A stretch of DNA of 64,000 bases from Cordylochernes scorpioides (lineage: Eukaryota; Arthropoda; Arachnida; Pseudoscorpiones; Chernetidae), in NCBI GenBank assembly GCA_030710605.1, contig CP092870.1:96500592-96564591 (forward strand), written 5' to 3'. How positions within the stretch are numbered: position 1 is the stretch's first letter; every line of letters begins with the position of its first letter. The notes beneath the pieces are model-generated. The model did not search any database and was not told the origin of the DNA. It saw only the letters and a program-made list of their open reading frames with translations. The position numbers were made by a program, and so were the translations under genes. Of this stretch, positions 1 to 10,118 are shown piece after piece.

Positions 1-1473
1 TTAATTAACAATTTTTGCTTAATTGTTGTTTGCTTAATAATTGTTGGTTAATGAATTAGTACAGTTTAAAAATAAAAGTATGCAAATTCAAATATGGCAA
101 TAACAATTTTTTTTACCTTAATATATATTTTAATTGATATGATTTTTATATGAGAAGGAAAAAACTATTATATTATTACACTGGGTATAATGCAAATAGC
201 TGGCTATTTTCAAAAATTTTCTAAAAGTTTGTGGCATACAAACACATTTTTTTTTTTTTGTAATTAAACAAATACACCAAAAGCTGAGCTTTTGAAGGGG
301 TCTCCTTAATCCATAGCTATTATGTAAGAAGGCATTGACATGACTTATGTGGTCCTACATAATAGCTATAGGTTAAAGAAACTTTTCCACATTTTGTTGT
401 ATTTATATTGTAATAAAATAATCGCCGTTTTTTAGATTTTTTTACATTTATATAGCTTATAACTATATAAATGTTCATTTATTCTAAAGTGTCTTATTTT
501 TTAATCCCTATATAAGGCCCAAACACTTTTTTTAAAACTACATGTTAGCTTCTCAAAACTGAAATATATGCATCTATTAATACCGCGTATATGTATACTA
601 TTCTTCACAAGTCTATAATCTATATTTCAAAATGTGCTAAATAAAACCTTAATTCATTTTTTTTTATAACAGACCATTTTTAAAAGCTTGCAATTACCTT
701 AGCTGAATATTTTTATGGTGTATTTTTCTCGTTCTTTATGGAATTGACACTTAATAAATAATATATTTTAAAACAAAATCAAATACTTAAAACTAATTAG
801 ATCAAATTGGAAACACAGTTTTTTAAAGAATATATAACAAAAAAAAAAAAAAAATGTAAAGAGGTTTCTATATAATAAATACTTATATTTTAAATAATTG
901 TTATTTCCTCCCTAAGAATTTTATTATATTAGATTTAAAGTACAAAGCATGATATCTAATAAATAAATTCAAAATTTCAAACCTATTATGTCCTTTAAAA
1001 AAAAATCGAAATAATATATTTTGGACGTTTGAAAATTAAAATATTCGATTTGATTACCCTGTGTTATTTCGGTAAACAATTATGGACGCTTGTTGCACTT
1101 TTAATTTTTGTTGTTTTAATTTATAGTTAATTTAAGTTCGTTTGTTGTTTTTTATTTTGCTTTTTAAAACAATTATCTTGAGGTATACTTTTCAAATAAT
1201 CACATTTAATTTGAAAGTTTTATTTTAAAAATCAATCACCCATTTTTTTAGCAGCCTATAATAAAATAACTTTAAAGTTTATGAAATAACCAAATTTTTG
1301 CTCAAAATATTATTTTATTTTTATTTTTGTTGCTTTTTTGCGTTTGCTTTTTTCTCTAGAACATTTTTCAAACGTCAAGTTTTTCCTTTAGCTTTATGTA
1401 TTGGTTCCAAACAACCAAAATAATAAAGGGGAAACAATCAAACACAAAAGATTTTTATATATAGATTCTGCCA
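1..1473. other. AT-rich 5' flank of TADA3, no gene seen
   Basis: Long A and T runs dominate and no reading frame or repeat family used elsewhere in the window was recognised. It presumably holds the TADA3 promoter and 5' UTR. An in-frame TAG at 1462-1464 closes the TADA3 frame just upstream of its ATG. I could not identify a TATA box or a 5' UTR intron with confidence. Confidence 0.5.
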
Positions 1474-2742
1474 ATGAAAGGTAAAGGCAAAGAAGTATCA
1501 TCACCCGAATCAAAAGATTGTCCCCTCCAATTATTTGATGTCTCCCCAATTGAAATAGACGTACTCTTTCCAAAATTAGCATCAATTTTACAGAAACCAG
1601 AGGAGGATGGGGCAGTAAGCCTCGAAGACCTTGATCCTCTGCAGCTTGAACTTGAAACCCTTCTTTTAACATTAATCAAACGGAAAGAACAATTTGAACA
1701 AGAAAACCAGGTGTTGGCTAGTTGGCAAGATAAAAAAGAGAAGAAAATGCCAGAAAAGGAACAAGAATGCGAGACTCCCGGCAAAAGAAGTCGTCCAGTT
1801 CAGCCTGATAACAAACCATGTAAGAGATCAAAAGACAATTCAGGTAAAGGCCATGCAACTCCAGCAGTTGGAAGGCCACCAAAAAATAAGAATGTACAAG
1901 CTAAAATGCAAGAGTATGAATTCACAGATTCACCTGAAGTCCAAAAGAGTGCACCAAAGAATGATGCTCCCCATAGATTCTGGGCATCTGTTGAACCTTA
2001 CTGTGCAGAGATCACTCAAGCTGATCTGAATGTTTTAGAAGATTTGATTGCTCTTCATGACGAGGATCCAGAATATTTTAAAGTCCCGCCTTTAGGGAAA
2101 CATTACTCCCTCAAATGGGCACAGGATGATATCATTGAGGAGCAGAAAGAATCCGGAAAGACTGGAGAAAAAAGAAGAGGCATCAGCACCTCAGAATCTG
2201 ACAAGCACAAGAATTATGATTCCGATGACACTTCCCCATTTGGAGCTTTGACACAGAGGCTGGTATCCTGCCTCATCGAGGAAAACCTCATGTCCCCCAT
2301 AGAAGACAATGTGGATGGCAGCTCACCTCCCTCGTCTAAATCCAACTTCATCAAATCCCTCAACACAGGCAATACCCACCATATTGAGAAAAGGATCAAG
2401 AAAGAGCTAGAAGAACAGGGAATCCTCGATATGGATGGCCTAGAGAACCCAGAAGACGAGATCCTGGCTGAATTGAAGAAATGTCAGGCGGAGCTACGTA
2501 TGGTCAGCTCAGTTACCTTGAACCAGACCCGCAAGCTCCTGCGTCTAGCCAAGGAAGAAATGGCGCGTACGGAGCTGTGCAAGAAACTCCAGCAAGCGGA
2601 CAACGAAGTGATGGAAGCTTACCGCAGGATCGCAGCAGTACGCCTCAAGAAGAGGAGCCCCACAAAGAAAGAAAGAGATATGACCTTGAAAGCCCTCAAG
2701 GAACGAGAAGCCATTTTGAGGCAGCTAGAAAGTAACAGATGA
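1474..2742 (+). CDS. TADA3: Transcriptional adapter 3 (ADA3), SAGA/ATAC complex subunit
   Basis: This 422-residue frame is a full-length homologue of TADA3, close to the 432 aa of the human protein. ADA3 joins ADA2 and GCN5/PCAF in the histone acetyltransferase module of SAGA and ATAC, acting in the nucleus as a co-activator. Visible family motifs, in order: KDCPLQ near residue 14, LQLELETLL near 56, SWQDKK near 83, GRPPK near 133, EYEFTD near 147, PKNDAPHRFWASVEPYC at 161-177, PPLGKHYS near 205, PFGALTQRL near 255, LRLAKEE near 356, ADNEVMEAYRRI near 375 and KKRSPTKKERD near 392. The start is the first ATG after an in-frame TAG 12 nt upstream, and it aligns with the family N-terminus. The whole protein is one exon with no stop or frameshift, so it is either an intron-less gene or a well-preserved retrocopy. 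No target-site duplication was found. Confidence 0.96.
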   Translation: MKGKGKEVSSPESKDCPLQLFDVSPIEIDVLFPKLASILQKPEEDGAVSLEDLDPLQLELETLLLTLIKRKEQFEQENQVLASWQDKKEKKMPEKEQECETPGKRSRPVQPDNKPCKRSKDNSGKGHATPAVGRPPKNKNVQAKMQEYEFTDSPEVQKSAPKNDAPHRFWASVEPYCAEITQADLNVLEDLIALHDEDPEYFKVPPLGKHYSLKWAQDDIIEEQKESGKTGEKRRGISTSESDKHKNYDSDDTSPFGALTQRLVSCLIEENLMSPIEDNVDGSSPPSSKSNFIKSLNTGNTHHIEKRIKKELEEQGILDMDGLENPEDEILAELKKCQAELRMVSSVTLNQTRKLLRLAKEEMARTELCKKLQQADNEVMEAYRRIAAVRLKKRSPTKKERDMTLKALKEREAILRQLESNR

Positions 2743-4067
2743 ATCTCCCTTCTCTACGGTAAAAAAAAAAACAATGTTTAATGTATATTTTTACCTAACG
2801 AGTCATTTTGGCCCATATAGAAAGTATTAACTTATTTATATATATATATTTTTTTTTTTTTTCAAAAATTCTTTAAATTTTTTTTTTCTTTAATTTACGG
2901 AATTTTAATAATAATACCTTTAATCTCTCTACACAATCATTTATTATTATTATTATTCTCTTAATTCTCCATCCATATTTTTCTGTTCTCTTTTATTTTT
3001 CATTGATAGAGAACAACAATAACAAAAGGAAAACAAACTTGGTCAGTTAGTCTAATTAAATATTTATATTTCACAGAGTATGTAAATAGATAATTTGAAT
3101 TATTTTAAATATATCTTTTTTTTTATTGTTTTATAAATATATATATATATTTGGGTGTAAAAGTTTCATTTTGTGTATCCATATATAAATATATATTTTC
3201 TTTTTTTTTTAAAGCAATAGAATATTTTAATAGTATAATATAAATAGTATATATTTATATATTTTTGTTTTGTTTCTCCACAGAAAGGAAAAAAAAAAAA
3301 AATTGTTTCATCCAATTTCATTAATTTTTTTTTTTTTCTTTTAAAGAAGGACCAAAAATTACACTAATCCTTGTAGAGGATATCTTGCATCGAAGTTGGT
3401 TTAGATATATATGCAATATATATATATATGCAATTAATATAATATAGATTAATAATATTGCTTCCCTCTTTCTATGACAGTTACAAAAAAAATTGACTCT
3501 AATTTGTCATAGAATTTTTTTTTTTTTTTTTGACCAGAATATATATTTTTAAGAGAGAGAAACTCAAATTTTCTCATAATTTTCTCTTCTTTTTTTTTTT
3601 TTTCCTGATTCAGGTTGTTGGCAACATTTGTACGTACCAGGAACCTTGCGGAAAAAAAAAAAAAAAAAAACAAACAAAGCTCATTCCTAATACAAAAAAT
3701 AGTGAAATTGAAATATATGTTTTATATGTGTGTGTATATTATTTCTGAGTAAAAAAAAAAAAAAAATTTTTTTTTCTTGTACTTAAAATATATTTTGATT
3801 GAATATATGTATAATATGTATTCTCTCCCATTCCTATGCACATTTTCTATCCATTATTATATAAATTCTGTCTCTCTCTCTATATATGTATATGTGTACG
3901 AGGTAATGTTCAAAGAGGAAAAAAAAGTTTTAATTATAAACAATGATATAACTTTAATTGTGTTTATTGTGCCCACCCCCACCCCCCCTTTCCCAATGAT
4001 ACACTTCCACTGAAGACAATTTAGCTGACTTCTAATCAATGGTTAAAAAAAATATTTTTAATATATA
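2743..4067. other. 3' flank of TADA3: homopolymer-rich, probable 3' UTR then intergenic
   Basis: This stretch has many A and T runs of 10-20 nt, TA repeats and an ATT microsatellite near 2940. The proximal part should be the TADA3 3' UTR, but I could not place its end. A short non-repetitive patch at 3613-3650 follows an acceptor-like pyrimidine tract ending CAG and could encode about 13 residues. It is too short to call. Confidence 0.4.
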
Positions 4068-4462
4068 TCTCTCTTCTTCTTCTTCTTTCTTATCTCCACT
4101 CAATCACACTAAGGTATCAAGCTTGTAAAGCTTGAGATTTTTGATGGTGTCTGCCGGGGAAGAGTAGAGCTCATCAATGGATGAGTCAATAGAAGCGCGA
4201 CGGCCAATGTAGCATAGTGGGGAGATTTGACAACCATCATGATTGGGTGAAGTAAAATGCGTCTGCCTTTGTCATTAAGACTGGGAGCACTACTCAGTGG
4301 CAGGCTGACTTAGCTCCAAAAGAAATGGCTGCCTCTGACATGAGGAACAGACGCCATGTGCAGCCGTTCCTAACATGGAGTACAGATGCAGCTCATTCTG
4401 TATCCCTGGATCAGGAGACCTTACAGGGTACTATCAGCCAGGCCAGCTGAGCAGCAAGACGG
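4068..4462 (+). repeat. Interspersed repeat family B (about 400 bp), copy 1
   Basis: The copy opens with a TTCTTTCTTATCTCCACTCA-type start and contains the phrases GACTGGGAGCACTACTCAGT and CCAAAAGAAATGG. It ends near a GGGTACTATCAGCC motif. The same order recurs near 6014-6900, 9697-10118, 11432-11792 (reverse) and 49486-49848. There is no coding capacity. Class unknown; it could be the 3' end of a LINE or a SINE. Confidence 0.75.
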
Positions 4463-4550
4463 AGTTTAAACCTAAAATGTATCAATATAATAAAGCCAAG
4501 TTATTCTCAAGCTGCCTAAATTAATCATTACAGAATAACAAGAACAAGTA

Positions 4551-4690
4551 TTTTTTTTGCTTATCCCTAGTATACATGGTACAGGCCATGATAATCATGG
4601 TGGGTAGAAGTAGGCGACTGCTTTTACTGTAAGTGCACCACATGTCTACACATGTAAAAAGCAGTTCGACTTTGCACTTACAACAGATCA
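4551..4690 (-). repeat. tRNA-derived SINE, truncated copy
   Basis: Read on the minus strand this is the 3' half of the SINE described at 6103-6408. It ends with CTAGGGATAAGCAAAAAAA. It carries the shared ACATGTGTAGACATGTGGTG and CATGATTATCATGGCC segments. The tRNA head is absent. Confidence 0.75.
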
Positions 4691-4736
4691 AGTATTGGAC
4701 ACTGTACTTCACAAAGAATAAACCCAAGGTAATAAG

Positions 4737-4888
4737 ACCAAATCCACACACACACACAAAAGCTCTTATTAAGACACACTGGTCTTATAGAGGATTCTCC
4801 CCGAGATTACAAGAGAGATAGGCCTGTGAAAGTGGGGAATATACAGAGGAAGAAGAAGAAAGATTATGTAAGTATGATATATACATAC
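4737..4888 (-). repeat. 3' end of a retroposon with a (TG)n tail (family I)
   Basis: On the minus strand it reads through TATTCCCCACTTTCACAGGC and ends GTCTTAATAAAGAGC-like followed by a short TG tract. It is the reverse of the copy at 23930-24070. The AATAAA plus simple-repeat tail suggests a retrotransposed 3' end. Confidence 0.6.
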
Positions 4889-4894
4889 ATATGG

Positions 4895-4995
4895 TAATAA
4901 GACAAAATCCAAATAAATAGTGTGACAGTAACATTGTTGTTACCAAAATGTCATACACTTTACTTATTTAGATTTGGTCTTATTACCTTGTGTCT
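4895..4995. repeat. Degenerate Penelope-type inverted end (class 1)
   Basis: It carries GGTAATAAGAC and its inverse GTCTTATTACC, the same arms as the palindromic element at 6568-6792. The hammerhead centre is badly decayed: only the GTAACA and TTGTTAC halves remain. Confidence 0.5.
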
Positions 4996-5165
4996 ATAAT
5001 CCAAATTGTTCTTTATCCTTAGACAGAGAATAAGAAGCTTCCATGTCAAAAGAACTCATAAATAAAAACTCTTAGATAAATTTGTTTTTTTTTTTAAAGT
5101 ATAGAAAGTATAACAACAAATAAAAATAAATTTTTAATATTAAAAAAAAAAAAAAAAACTTTTCT

Positions 5166-5352
5166 AATTAAAAAATAATTGCTCCAATGGCCACTGATTC
5201 TTGCAAAAGTCCAACCCCACCAAGTGAGTGCAAGAAACCAAACGGGGTTATGCAAAAGTTGAACTGCGATTTCTACCTATGTAGACATGTGATACACAGC
5301 TTATAGCAACCATGATTATCATGACCTGTACTACGTGTATTATGGATAATTA
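5166..5352 (+). repeat. tRNA-derived SINE, body only
   Basis: It matches the SINE body from GCTCCAATGGCC to the CATGATTATCATG and GTACTACGTGTA segments, with several substitutions. It lacks both the tRNA head and a clear poly-A tail. Confidence 0.7.
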
Positions 5353-5502
5353 ATCCTTGCAACACCTGCTGTGTGTCCTGCATACACTCCACTAAACTCT
5401 GGGAAACCCCTAAATTGATAATAGAAAAACTGAGATTAACTCCTGTTGGAGAACATCTGAATAAAAACATGTAGAAAAGTGGAAAACAAGAAAAAATATA
5501 TA

Positions 5503-5589
5503 CAGTTAAACCTATCTATAGCGCCTCCCTCTTGGGACTCACCAAAATAGGGTGCTATAGAGAGGGGGTGCTATAGACAGGTTTAACTA
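5503..5589. mobile_element. pogo-like MITE, about 87 bp
   Basis: The ends are CAGTTAAACCTATCTATAG and its inverse. TA sits on both sides (5501-5502 and 5590-5591). The interior repeats the phrase GTGCTATAGA. The CAGT-RAACCT end is typical of pogo/Tigger-type TIRs. Confidence 0.65.
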
Positions 5590-5711
5590 TAGTGAGAAAA
5601 GACAAAGGATGAAAACAGCCTAATTGAGAAGAAAGGGCATCCAGAACCTAGGAATCCTTACCACAACACAGTAACCTTGTTTTCTTCTTCTTTCTTTTCT
5701 TCAGGGGGGAT

Positions 5712-6003
5712 TTGTGGAAGGGTAGTTAAACCATTGTTTTTTCGACCGCTACAACCCAGGATCAAATTCCTCATTGGGCACTTTTTTCTAATTTAAAAAA
5801 ATGCTCCATTGGCCTGCGATTCTTGCAAAAGTCCAACCTTACCAGCGAGTGCAAGTAACCAAAAGGGGCTCTGGTACATTTATAAATGCAAAGTTGAACT
5901 GCTTTTCACATGTGTAGACATGTTGTGAACTTACAGTAAAAGCAGTCGCTAACTACCCACCATGATTATCATGGCCTGTACCACATGTACTAGGGATAAT
6001 TTT
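5712..6003 (+). repeat. tRNA-derived SINE, near full length
   Basis: The copy has the head GTGGAAGGGTAGTTAAACC, then a decayed B-box region, then a T-rich spacer. The conserved body runs from CAATGG-like sequence to ACTAGGGATAA. It compares well with the reverse copy at 6103-6408. Confidence 0.75.
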
Positions 6004-6102
6004 AAAAAATAATAATTAAGGTATAAAGTTTGTAGAACTTGAGATGGTGTCTGCTAGGGATGAGTGGAACTCCTTAAAGAAAATTTCGCAACCATCATTT
6101 TT

Positions 6103-6408
6103 TATTTTTTTGCTTATCCCTAGTACACGTGGTACAGGCCATGATAATCATGGTGGGTAGTTAGCGACTGCTTTTTACTGTAAGCGCACCACATGTCTAC
6201 ACATGTGAAAGCAGTTCGACTTTGCACTTACAAATATGCCAGAGCCCCGTTTGGTTACTTGCACTCGCTGGTGGGGTTGGACTTTTGCAAGAATCAGGGG
6301 GCCATTGGAGCATTTTTTTTTTTAACAGAAAAAAGTGTCCAATGCGGGGATCGAACCCGGGTCGTAGTGGTCGTAAACCAAACGGTTTAACCAGCCTTCC
6401 ACCGACCG
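6103..6408 (-). repeat. tRNA-derived SINE, best full-length copy
   Basis: On the minus strand the head reads GGTCGGTGGAAGGCTGGTTA (A-box-like). A B box GGTTCGATCCC follows, as expected for an RNA polymerase III internal promoter. After a T/A-rich spacer comes a body of roughly 190 bp ending CTAGGGATAAGCAAAAAAAT. Related pieces occur at 4551, 5166, 5712, 26730 and 40148. It has no coding potential and would depend on LINE enzymes for movement. Confidence 0.8.
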
Positions 6409-6614
6409 AATGTGTCTATTTTTATCATTATGACTGGAAGCACTACTCATTAGCAGACTGACTTGGCTCCAATATGAAATGGCCGCCTCTGACATTAGGA
6501 ACAGACACCATGTACAGCTCTTCCTAACATGGAGTACAAACATCCTGTATTCCTGAAGACCTTACAGAATATAAACACAAGGTAATAAGACCAAATCCAA
6601 ATAAATAAATAGTG

Positions 6615-6656
6615 TGTGACGTTTCGGTAACAGCATTGTTACCATCTTCAGACAAA
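6615..6656 (-). ncRNA. Hammerhead ribozyme motif (class 1, left arm)
   Basis: On the minus strand the core reads CUGAAGA, then a stem GGUAAC/GUUACC, then GAAACGUC. This fits the CUGANGA...GAAA consensus. One extra U lies between the core and stem II. Helix III would be the 2 bp AC/GU, which is self-complementary. Confidence 0.6.
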
Positions 6657-6679
6657 AGTACTTTTTTCAGTCAGTACTT

Positions 6680-6722
6680 TTGTCTGAAGATGGTAACAAC
6701 GCTGTTACCGAAACGTCACACA
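6680..6722 (+). ncRNA. Hammerhead ribozyme motif (class 1, right arm)
   Basis: The core CUGAAGA is at 6684-6690, stem II is GGUAAC/GUUACC and GAAACGUC is at 6710-6717. Helix I can pair UGU just upstream with ACA just after 6717. The predicted cleavage site is after C6717. Confidence 0.65.
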
Positions 6723-6911
6723 CTATTTATTTATTTGGATTTGGTCTTATTACCTTGTGTTTATAATCTATAATCCAAATTGTGCCTTATCAACCTTACA
6801 GGGTACTATCAGCCGGGCCAGCTGAGTCAAAGTTTTTTAGTGAATGTTCTCCAACTAATTCATCTGGGTTTGGGACCGGCAAAGGAGGAGCTTAGTAACC
6901 TTTAAAATACC

Positions 6912-7107
6912 TGAAGACATTGTAAAGTAGATGAACCTGTACATATTTCTCGATTGTAAATAGCATTACTTGGGTTGCTCTTTTTTGAGAGGCATTTAAT
7001 AAAGTTACTTTTGAACTTTGTTAAATTCCGCTCACGAAGAGCAACCCAAGTAATGCTATTTACAATCGAGAAATATGTACAGGTTCATCTCCTTTACATT
7101 GTCTTTA
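6912..7107. repeat. Long inverted repeat, arms about 75 bp
   Basis: The segment GATGAACCTGTACATATTTC through GGGTTGCTCTT is repeated in inverse at 7033-7107. The spacer and right flank share TAATAAAGTTACTTTTGAAC. It resembles the palindromic retroposons but has no hammerhead core that I can see. Confidence 0.7.
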
Positions 7108-7523
7108 ATAAAGTTACTTTTGAACTCCTGTATTTCCAGGCTCAAAACATGGCCAAACAAGAGCACTTCTCTTCCAGGATGGTGAAGAGGTGAAAAAGCA
7201 TGGTGAAAAGACCTTCCCACAATGCACCATCTACAGGACCAAAGAGACCTCACCAAACCACCTCTTGGAATGTATGGAAGCCTCAAGACAGGATCTATAT
7301 TCCAACCCTACCAAGATTATAAATTTAAATCCATGAATTTAGACTCCATGACCTTGTATAACTATACAATGGGATAATAATAATAAACAAAAACTTTTAA
7401 ATTGACTCGGCATACAGCCTGCACTACACTGACCAGGACCAACATGCTGAAACATGTACATGTTTTTCTTGATCATTCATTATTGAGTACAGGTCAATAT
7501 TCTAGAATTTTGAAAAATAAATA

Positions 7524-7801
7524 CACCTATCCCCCAATTTACACGGTAGATACGTTCCTGAGAAAAACGTGTAAATCGGGGGATAGGTGTACATAGAAAT
7601 AAAAATAAAATGCATTGACAGGTTAAAATATGTAGTCAGCACATAAGCTCGGGATTCCTCGTGAGATGTCTACACAGCGCATGTGTTCAATCACAGTAGC
7701 ATTTAGTATAGTGCGATAAAAACAAAAAAAAAACTTATTTGGAAAACCGTGTAAAAGCGAAAACATGTAAAAAAAGTACCGTGTAAATCGGGGGATAGGT
7801 G
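7524..7801. mobile_element. pogo-like MITE with CACCTATCCCCC ends
   Basis: The left end CACCTATCCCCCAATTTAC and right end GTAAATCGGGGGATAGGTG are inverse, with TA on each side (7522-7523 and 7802-7803). A third copy of the end lies inside at 7567-7591, so it may be a small 70 bp element plus an extended one. Confidence 0.65.
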
Positions 7802-7978
7802 TATTTATAATGGATTGCAGTAGGCCTTCATCAAAATTCAGTCTCACAATATTTCATCTGTAAAACAATGCTAGGATTGAATTAAACCAAGAGTGGCCAA
7901 CACAAGGTCAGTAAATGCCAATAAAGTATATGACCAGTAAAACTAGGTCAAATGAACATAAATTTCAATTTTATTGTA

Positions 7979-8144
7979 CATTAGAACCTCCATGAAAGGA
8001 CACTCGTGCTAGAGGAAACCTCTCTATAAAGGACAGTTTTCATTTGGAAAATTACCAATTTCTCTATTTAGAAACTCTACAGTAAGAGGACATGGACCTC
8101 TCAATCAAGGACACTTTGGCTCGGCAACCAAGTGTCCTCTACTG
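7979..8144. mobile_element. pogo-like MITE, 166 bp
   Basis: Ends CATTAGAACCTCCATG and GTCCTCTACTG are imperfect pogo-type TIRs, with TA on both sides. The interior repeats AGGACA phrases. It abuts the next pogo-type element with only TATA between them. Confidence 0.65.
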
Positions 8145-8148
8145 TATA

Positions 8149-9232
8149 CAGTAGAACCTCGTTAATTCGACACACGCAAATTCGACCATATTCTGATATC
8201 CCGACCTCCGGCCTATCAAATAACAAACCGTAATTCGACAATATCGATAATACGACAGTTCCGATTGTTCGACCATTTTAAAATCCGAATTTCGACAGTT
8301 GAATGTTTTTTTACATACAACTTTACCGCTAAACGGTATTACGGCGGCGACGATCGGCATCGGCGGGCTCCGATAGGATCGCGCGCGCCTGTGCACGTTT
8401 GTTTCTAGTTAAAGTTTCACTTTGCAGTGCCGTTGCGCAATGTCGCGAGTGTTATTATTTTTTTGTTGTTGTTGTTTTTTTACGCGTGAATTAAAGAATC
8501 GTGCACTAATTAATAATATTTCTTTTTAATTTTCACCGTTGAAATATTTTAGTTAATTTAAAATTTACAAATAATTTCCTTTTAAATAAATAAATCTTCA
8601 TAAAATGTAGCCACAATGATTATGATAACATTTTATTTCAATATTCCATTTTCATGTTATTATAAAAGATTTAAACACAAAATCAATAACACCTGCAGCA
8701 GCAGTGGATGCCTTTAATACAATAAAAACTCTTTGTTATTTAAAACACATTTCAGAGGAAGAAAGACATGCATGTTTTTTTTTTTTTAAATAGACCCTCT
8801 GGAATACATCCTGAATAGGATTTCAGTGAAAATGCAGACATCTTTAAAGGAATTTTTAAAAAGATCTTCATGATTATTTTTAAATATTATTTTTAAATTT
8901 TCTTTTTACTTTCGATATTTATTTCCTTTCAACTGCTATATTCTTCAATTTGAATAAAATATTATTTGTAATTATTTATGTTTCAAAAATATGTATTATT
9001 GCCATTTTACCCCTGATGCTAAAAGTTAATCATGAAAATAAAAAAATAATACAAAAAGGACACATACAATGGTTTCAATTAATATGATCAATTTATATTA
9101 CAAAGCTATTTTTAAAAATATTATTTTAGTGAGTTAGATGATTAGTTAATCATCTAACCTTAATTCAACACTTCCTTTAATTCAACCGAAAGCTCTGATC
9201 CTTTGGGGTGTTGAATTAAAGAGGTTCGACTG
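8149..9232. mobile_element. Non-autonomous pogo/Tigger-like element, 1.08 kb
   Basis: The ends CAGTAGAACCTCGTTAATTC and its inverse (GAATTAAAGAGGTTCGACTG at the right) are flanked by TA at 8147-8148 and 9233-9234. The left 250 bp holds repeated TTCGAC phrases and a CpG-rich block (8340-8400) unlike the surrounding AT-rich DNA. No transposase frame survives. It is probably an internally deleted relative of a full pogo-type transposon. Confidence 0.7.
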
Positions 9233-9354
9233 TATATCATAAAGAAAACAACAACAACAACAAAAAATAGCTACATGCATGACAAGAAATTATATCTATA
9301 GAATTTGGCTCATCCTGCTTGGTCACTTCTGTATTAAACTAGTAACTTGTAGTA

Positions 9355-9440
9355 ATAAGACCAAATAAATAAACATTGCCGTTACTGAAACGACACACAC
9401 TGTTTATTTGGATTTGGTCTTATTACCTTGTGTTTATAAA
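9355..9440. repeat. Deleted Penelope-type class 1 palindrome
   Basis: TAATAAGACCAAATAAATAA and the inverse GGATTTGGTCTTATTACC face each other around a shortened centre ACTGAAACGACACACAC. The hammerhead core has been lost by deletion. Confidence 0.6.
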
Positions 9441-9463
9441 CTATCGACTGTTAACTAAATATA

Positions 9464-9690
9464 ATAGAACCTTTCTCTAAAGGACAGGACACCTAGTTGC
9501 ATAGCCAAAGTATCGTAAGATAGAATCCTCTGGTATACAAGTTGCAGCAACACATAAAACTCCGAGGATAAGTTTCTTTTATTTCATAAATAATATTTCA
9601 TATTTATGAAATAAAAGAAACTTATCCTCGGAGTTTTATGTGTTGCTGCAAATAGCCAAAGTATCCTTTAGAGAGAAAAAGGTAACCTCT
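9464..9690. mobile_element. pogo-like MITE split by a palindromic retroposon
   Basis: The left end AATAGAACCTTTCTCTAAAG resembles the CAGTAGAACC family. The phrase ATAGCCAAAGTATC occurs at 9501-9514 and again at 9652-9665, where the host element resumes. The right TIR is not clear. Confidence 0.5.
9515..9651. mobile_element. Palindromic retroposon, 137 bp, 14-bp target duplication
   Basis: Arms of about 50 bp run from TTGCAGCAACACATAAAACT to the exact inverse ending at 9651, meeting near 9596. A non-palindromic extension of about 26 bp (9515-9541) precedes the left arm. ATAGCCAAAGTATC is duplicated on both sides. The arm phrase AAAAGAAACTTATCC is shared with the Penelope ends near 59220. No hammerhead core is present here. 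Confidence 0.75.
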
Positions 9691-9696
9691 TACCAG

Positions 9697-10118
9697 AGAA
9701 TTTCTTCTTTCTTATCTCCACTCAATCGTATCAGGGTATCAAGCTTTTAAAGCTTTAGACTTTTGATGGTGTCTGCTGGGGATGAGTAGAGCTCATCAAT
9801 GATACAGTTGATAATGTGTTTTGACAACCATAATGACTGGGTGAACTAGAATGTGTCTGCCTTTGTCATTAAGACTGAGAGCACTACTCAGTGGCAGGCC
9901 GACTTAGCTCCAAAAGAAATGGCCGCCTCTGACATGAGGAACAGATGCCATGTACAGCCGCTCCTAACATGGAGTACAAACGCTGCTCATCCTGTATCCC
10001 TGGATTAGGAGCCCTTATAGGGTACTATCAGCCGGGCCAGCTGACCTAAGGTTTTTTAGTGAGCTTGTTACTGCTCCCCCCTCCTGCTTTTTCATCGGGG
10101 CTTGGGACCTACAAAGGT
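9697..10118 (+). repeat. Family B copy, near full length
   Basis: It spans the family from TTTCTTATCTCCACTCAATC through GGGTACTATCAGCCGGGCCA to TTGGGACCTACAAAGGTGGA. It serves as the reference for the broken copies. Confidence 0.8.

Larger units (their letters stand above)
6568..6792. mobile_element. 225 bp palindromic Penelope-type retroposon with hammerhead in both arms
   Basis: The arms run from AAACACAAGGTAATAAGAC to its exact inverse, meeting at a short centre near 6660. Each arm carries a hammerhead-like core. The right arm is followed by a non-palindromic extension (about 6768-6792, ATCTATAATCCAAATTGTGC). The insertion is bracketed by the 9 bp duplication ACCTTACAG. Terminal inverted repeats with a one-sided extension recall Penelope structure; calling it a miniature Penelope derivative is inference. 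Confidence 0.75.
6014..6900 (+). repeat. Family B copy interrupted by two nested insertions
   Basis: The family B order is kept in three blocks: 6014-6095, about 6410-6567 and 6793-6900. A reverse SINE (6103-6408) splits the first gap and a palindromic Penelope-type element (6568-6792) splits the second. The 9 bp ACCTTACAG is duplicated at 6559-6567 and 6793-6801. Family B is therefore older than both insertions. Confidence 0.8.
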
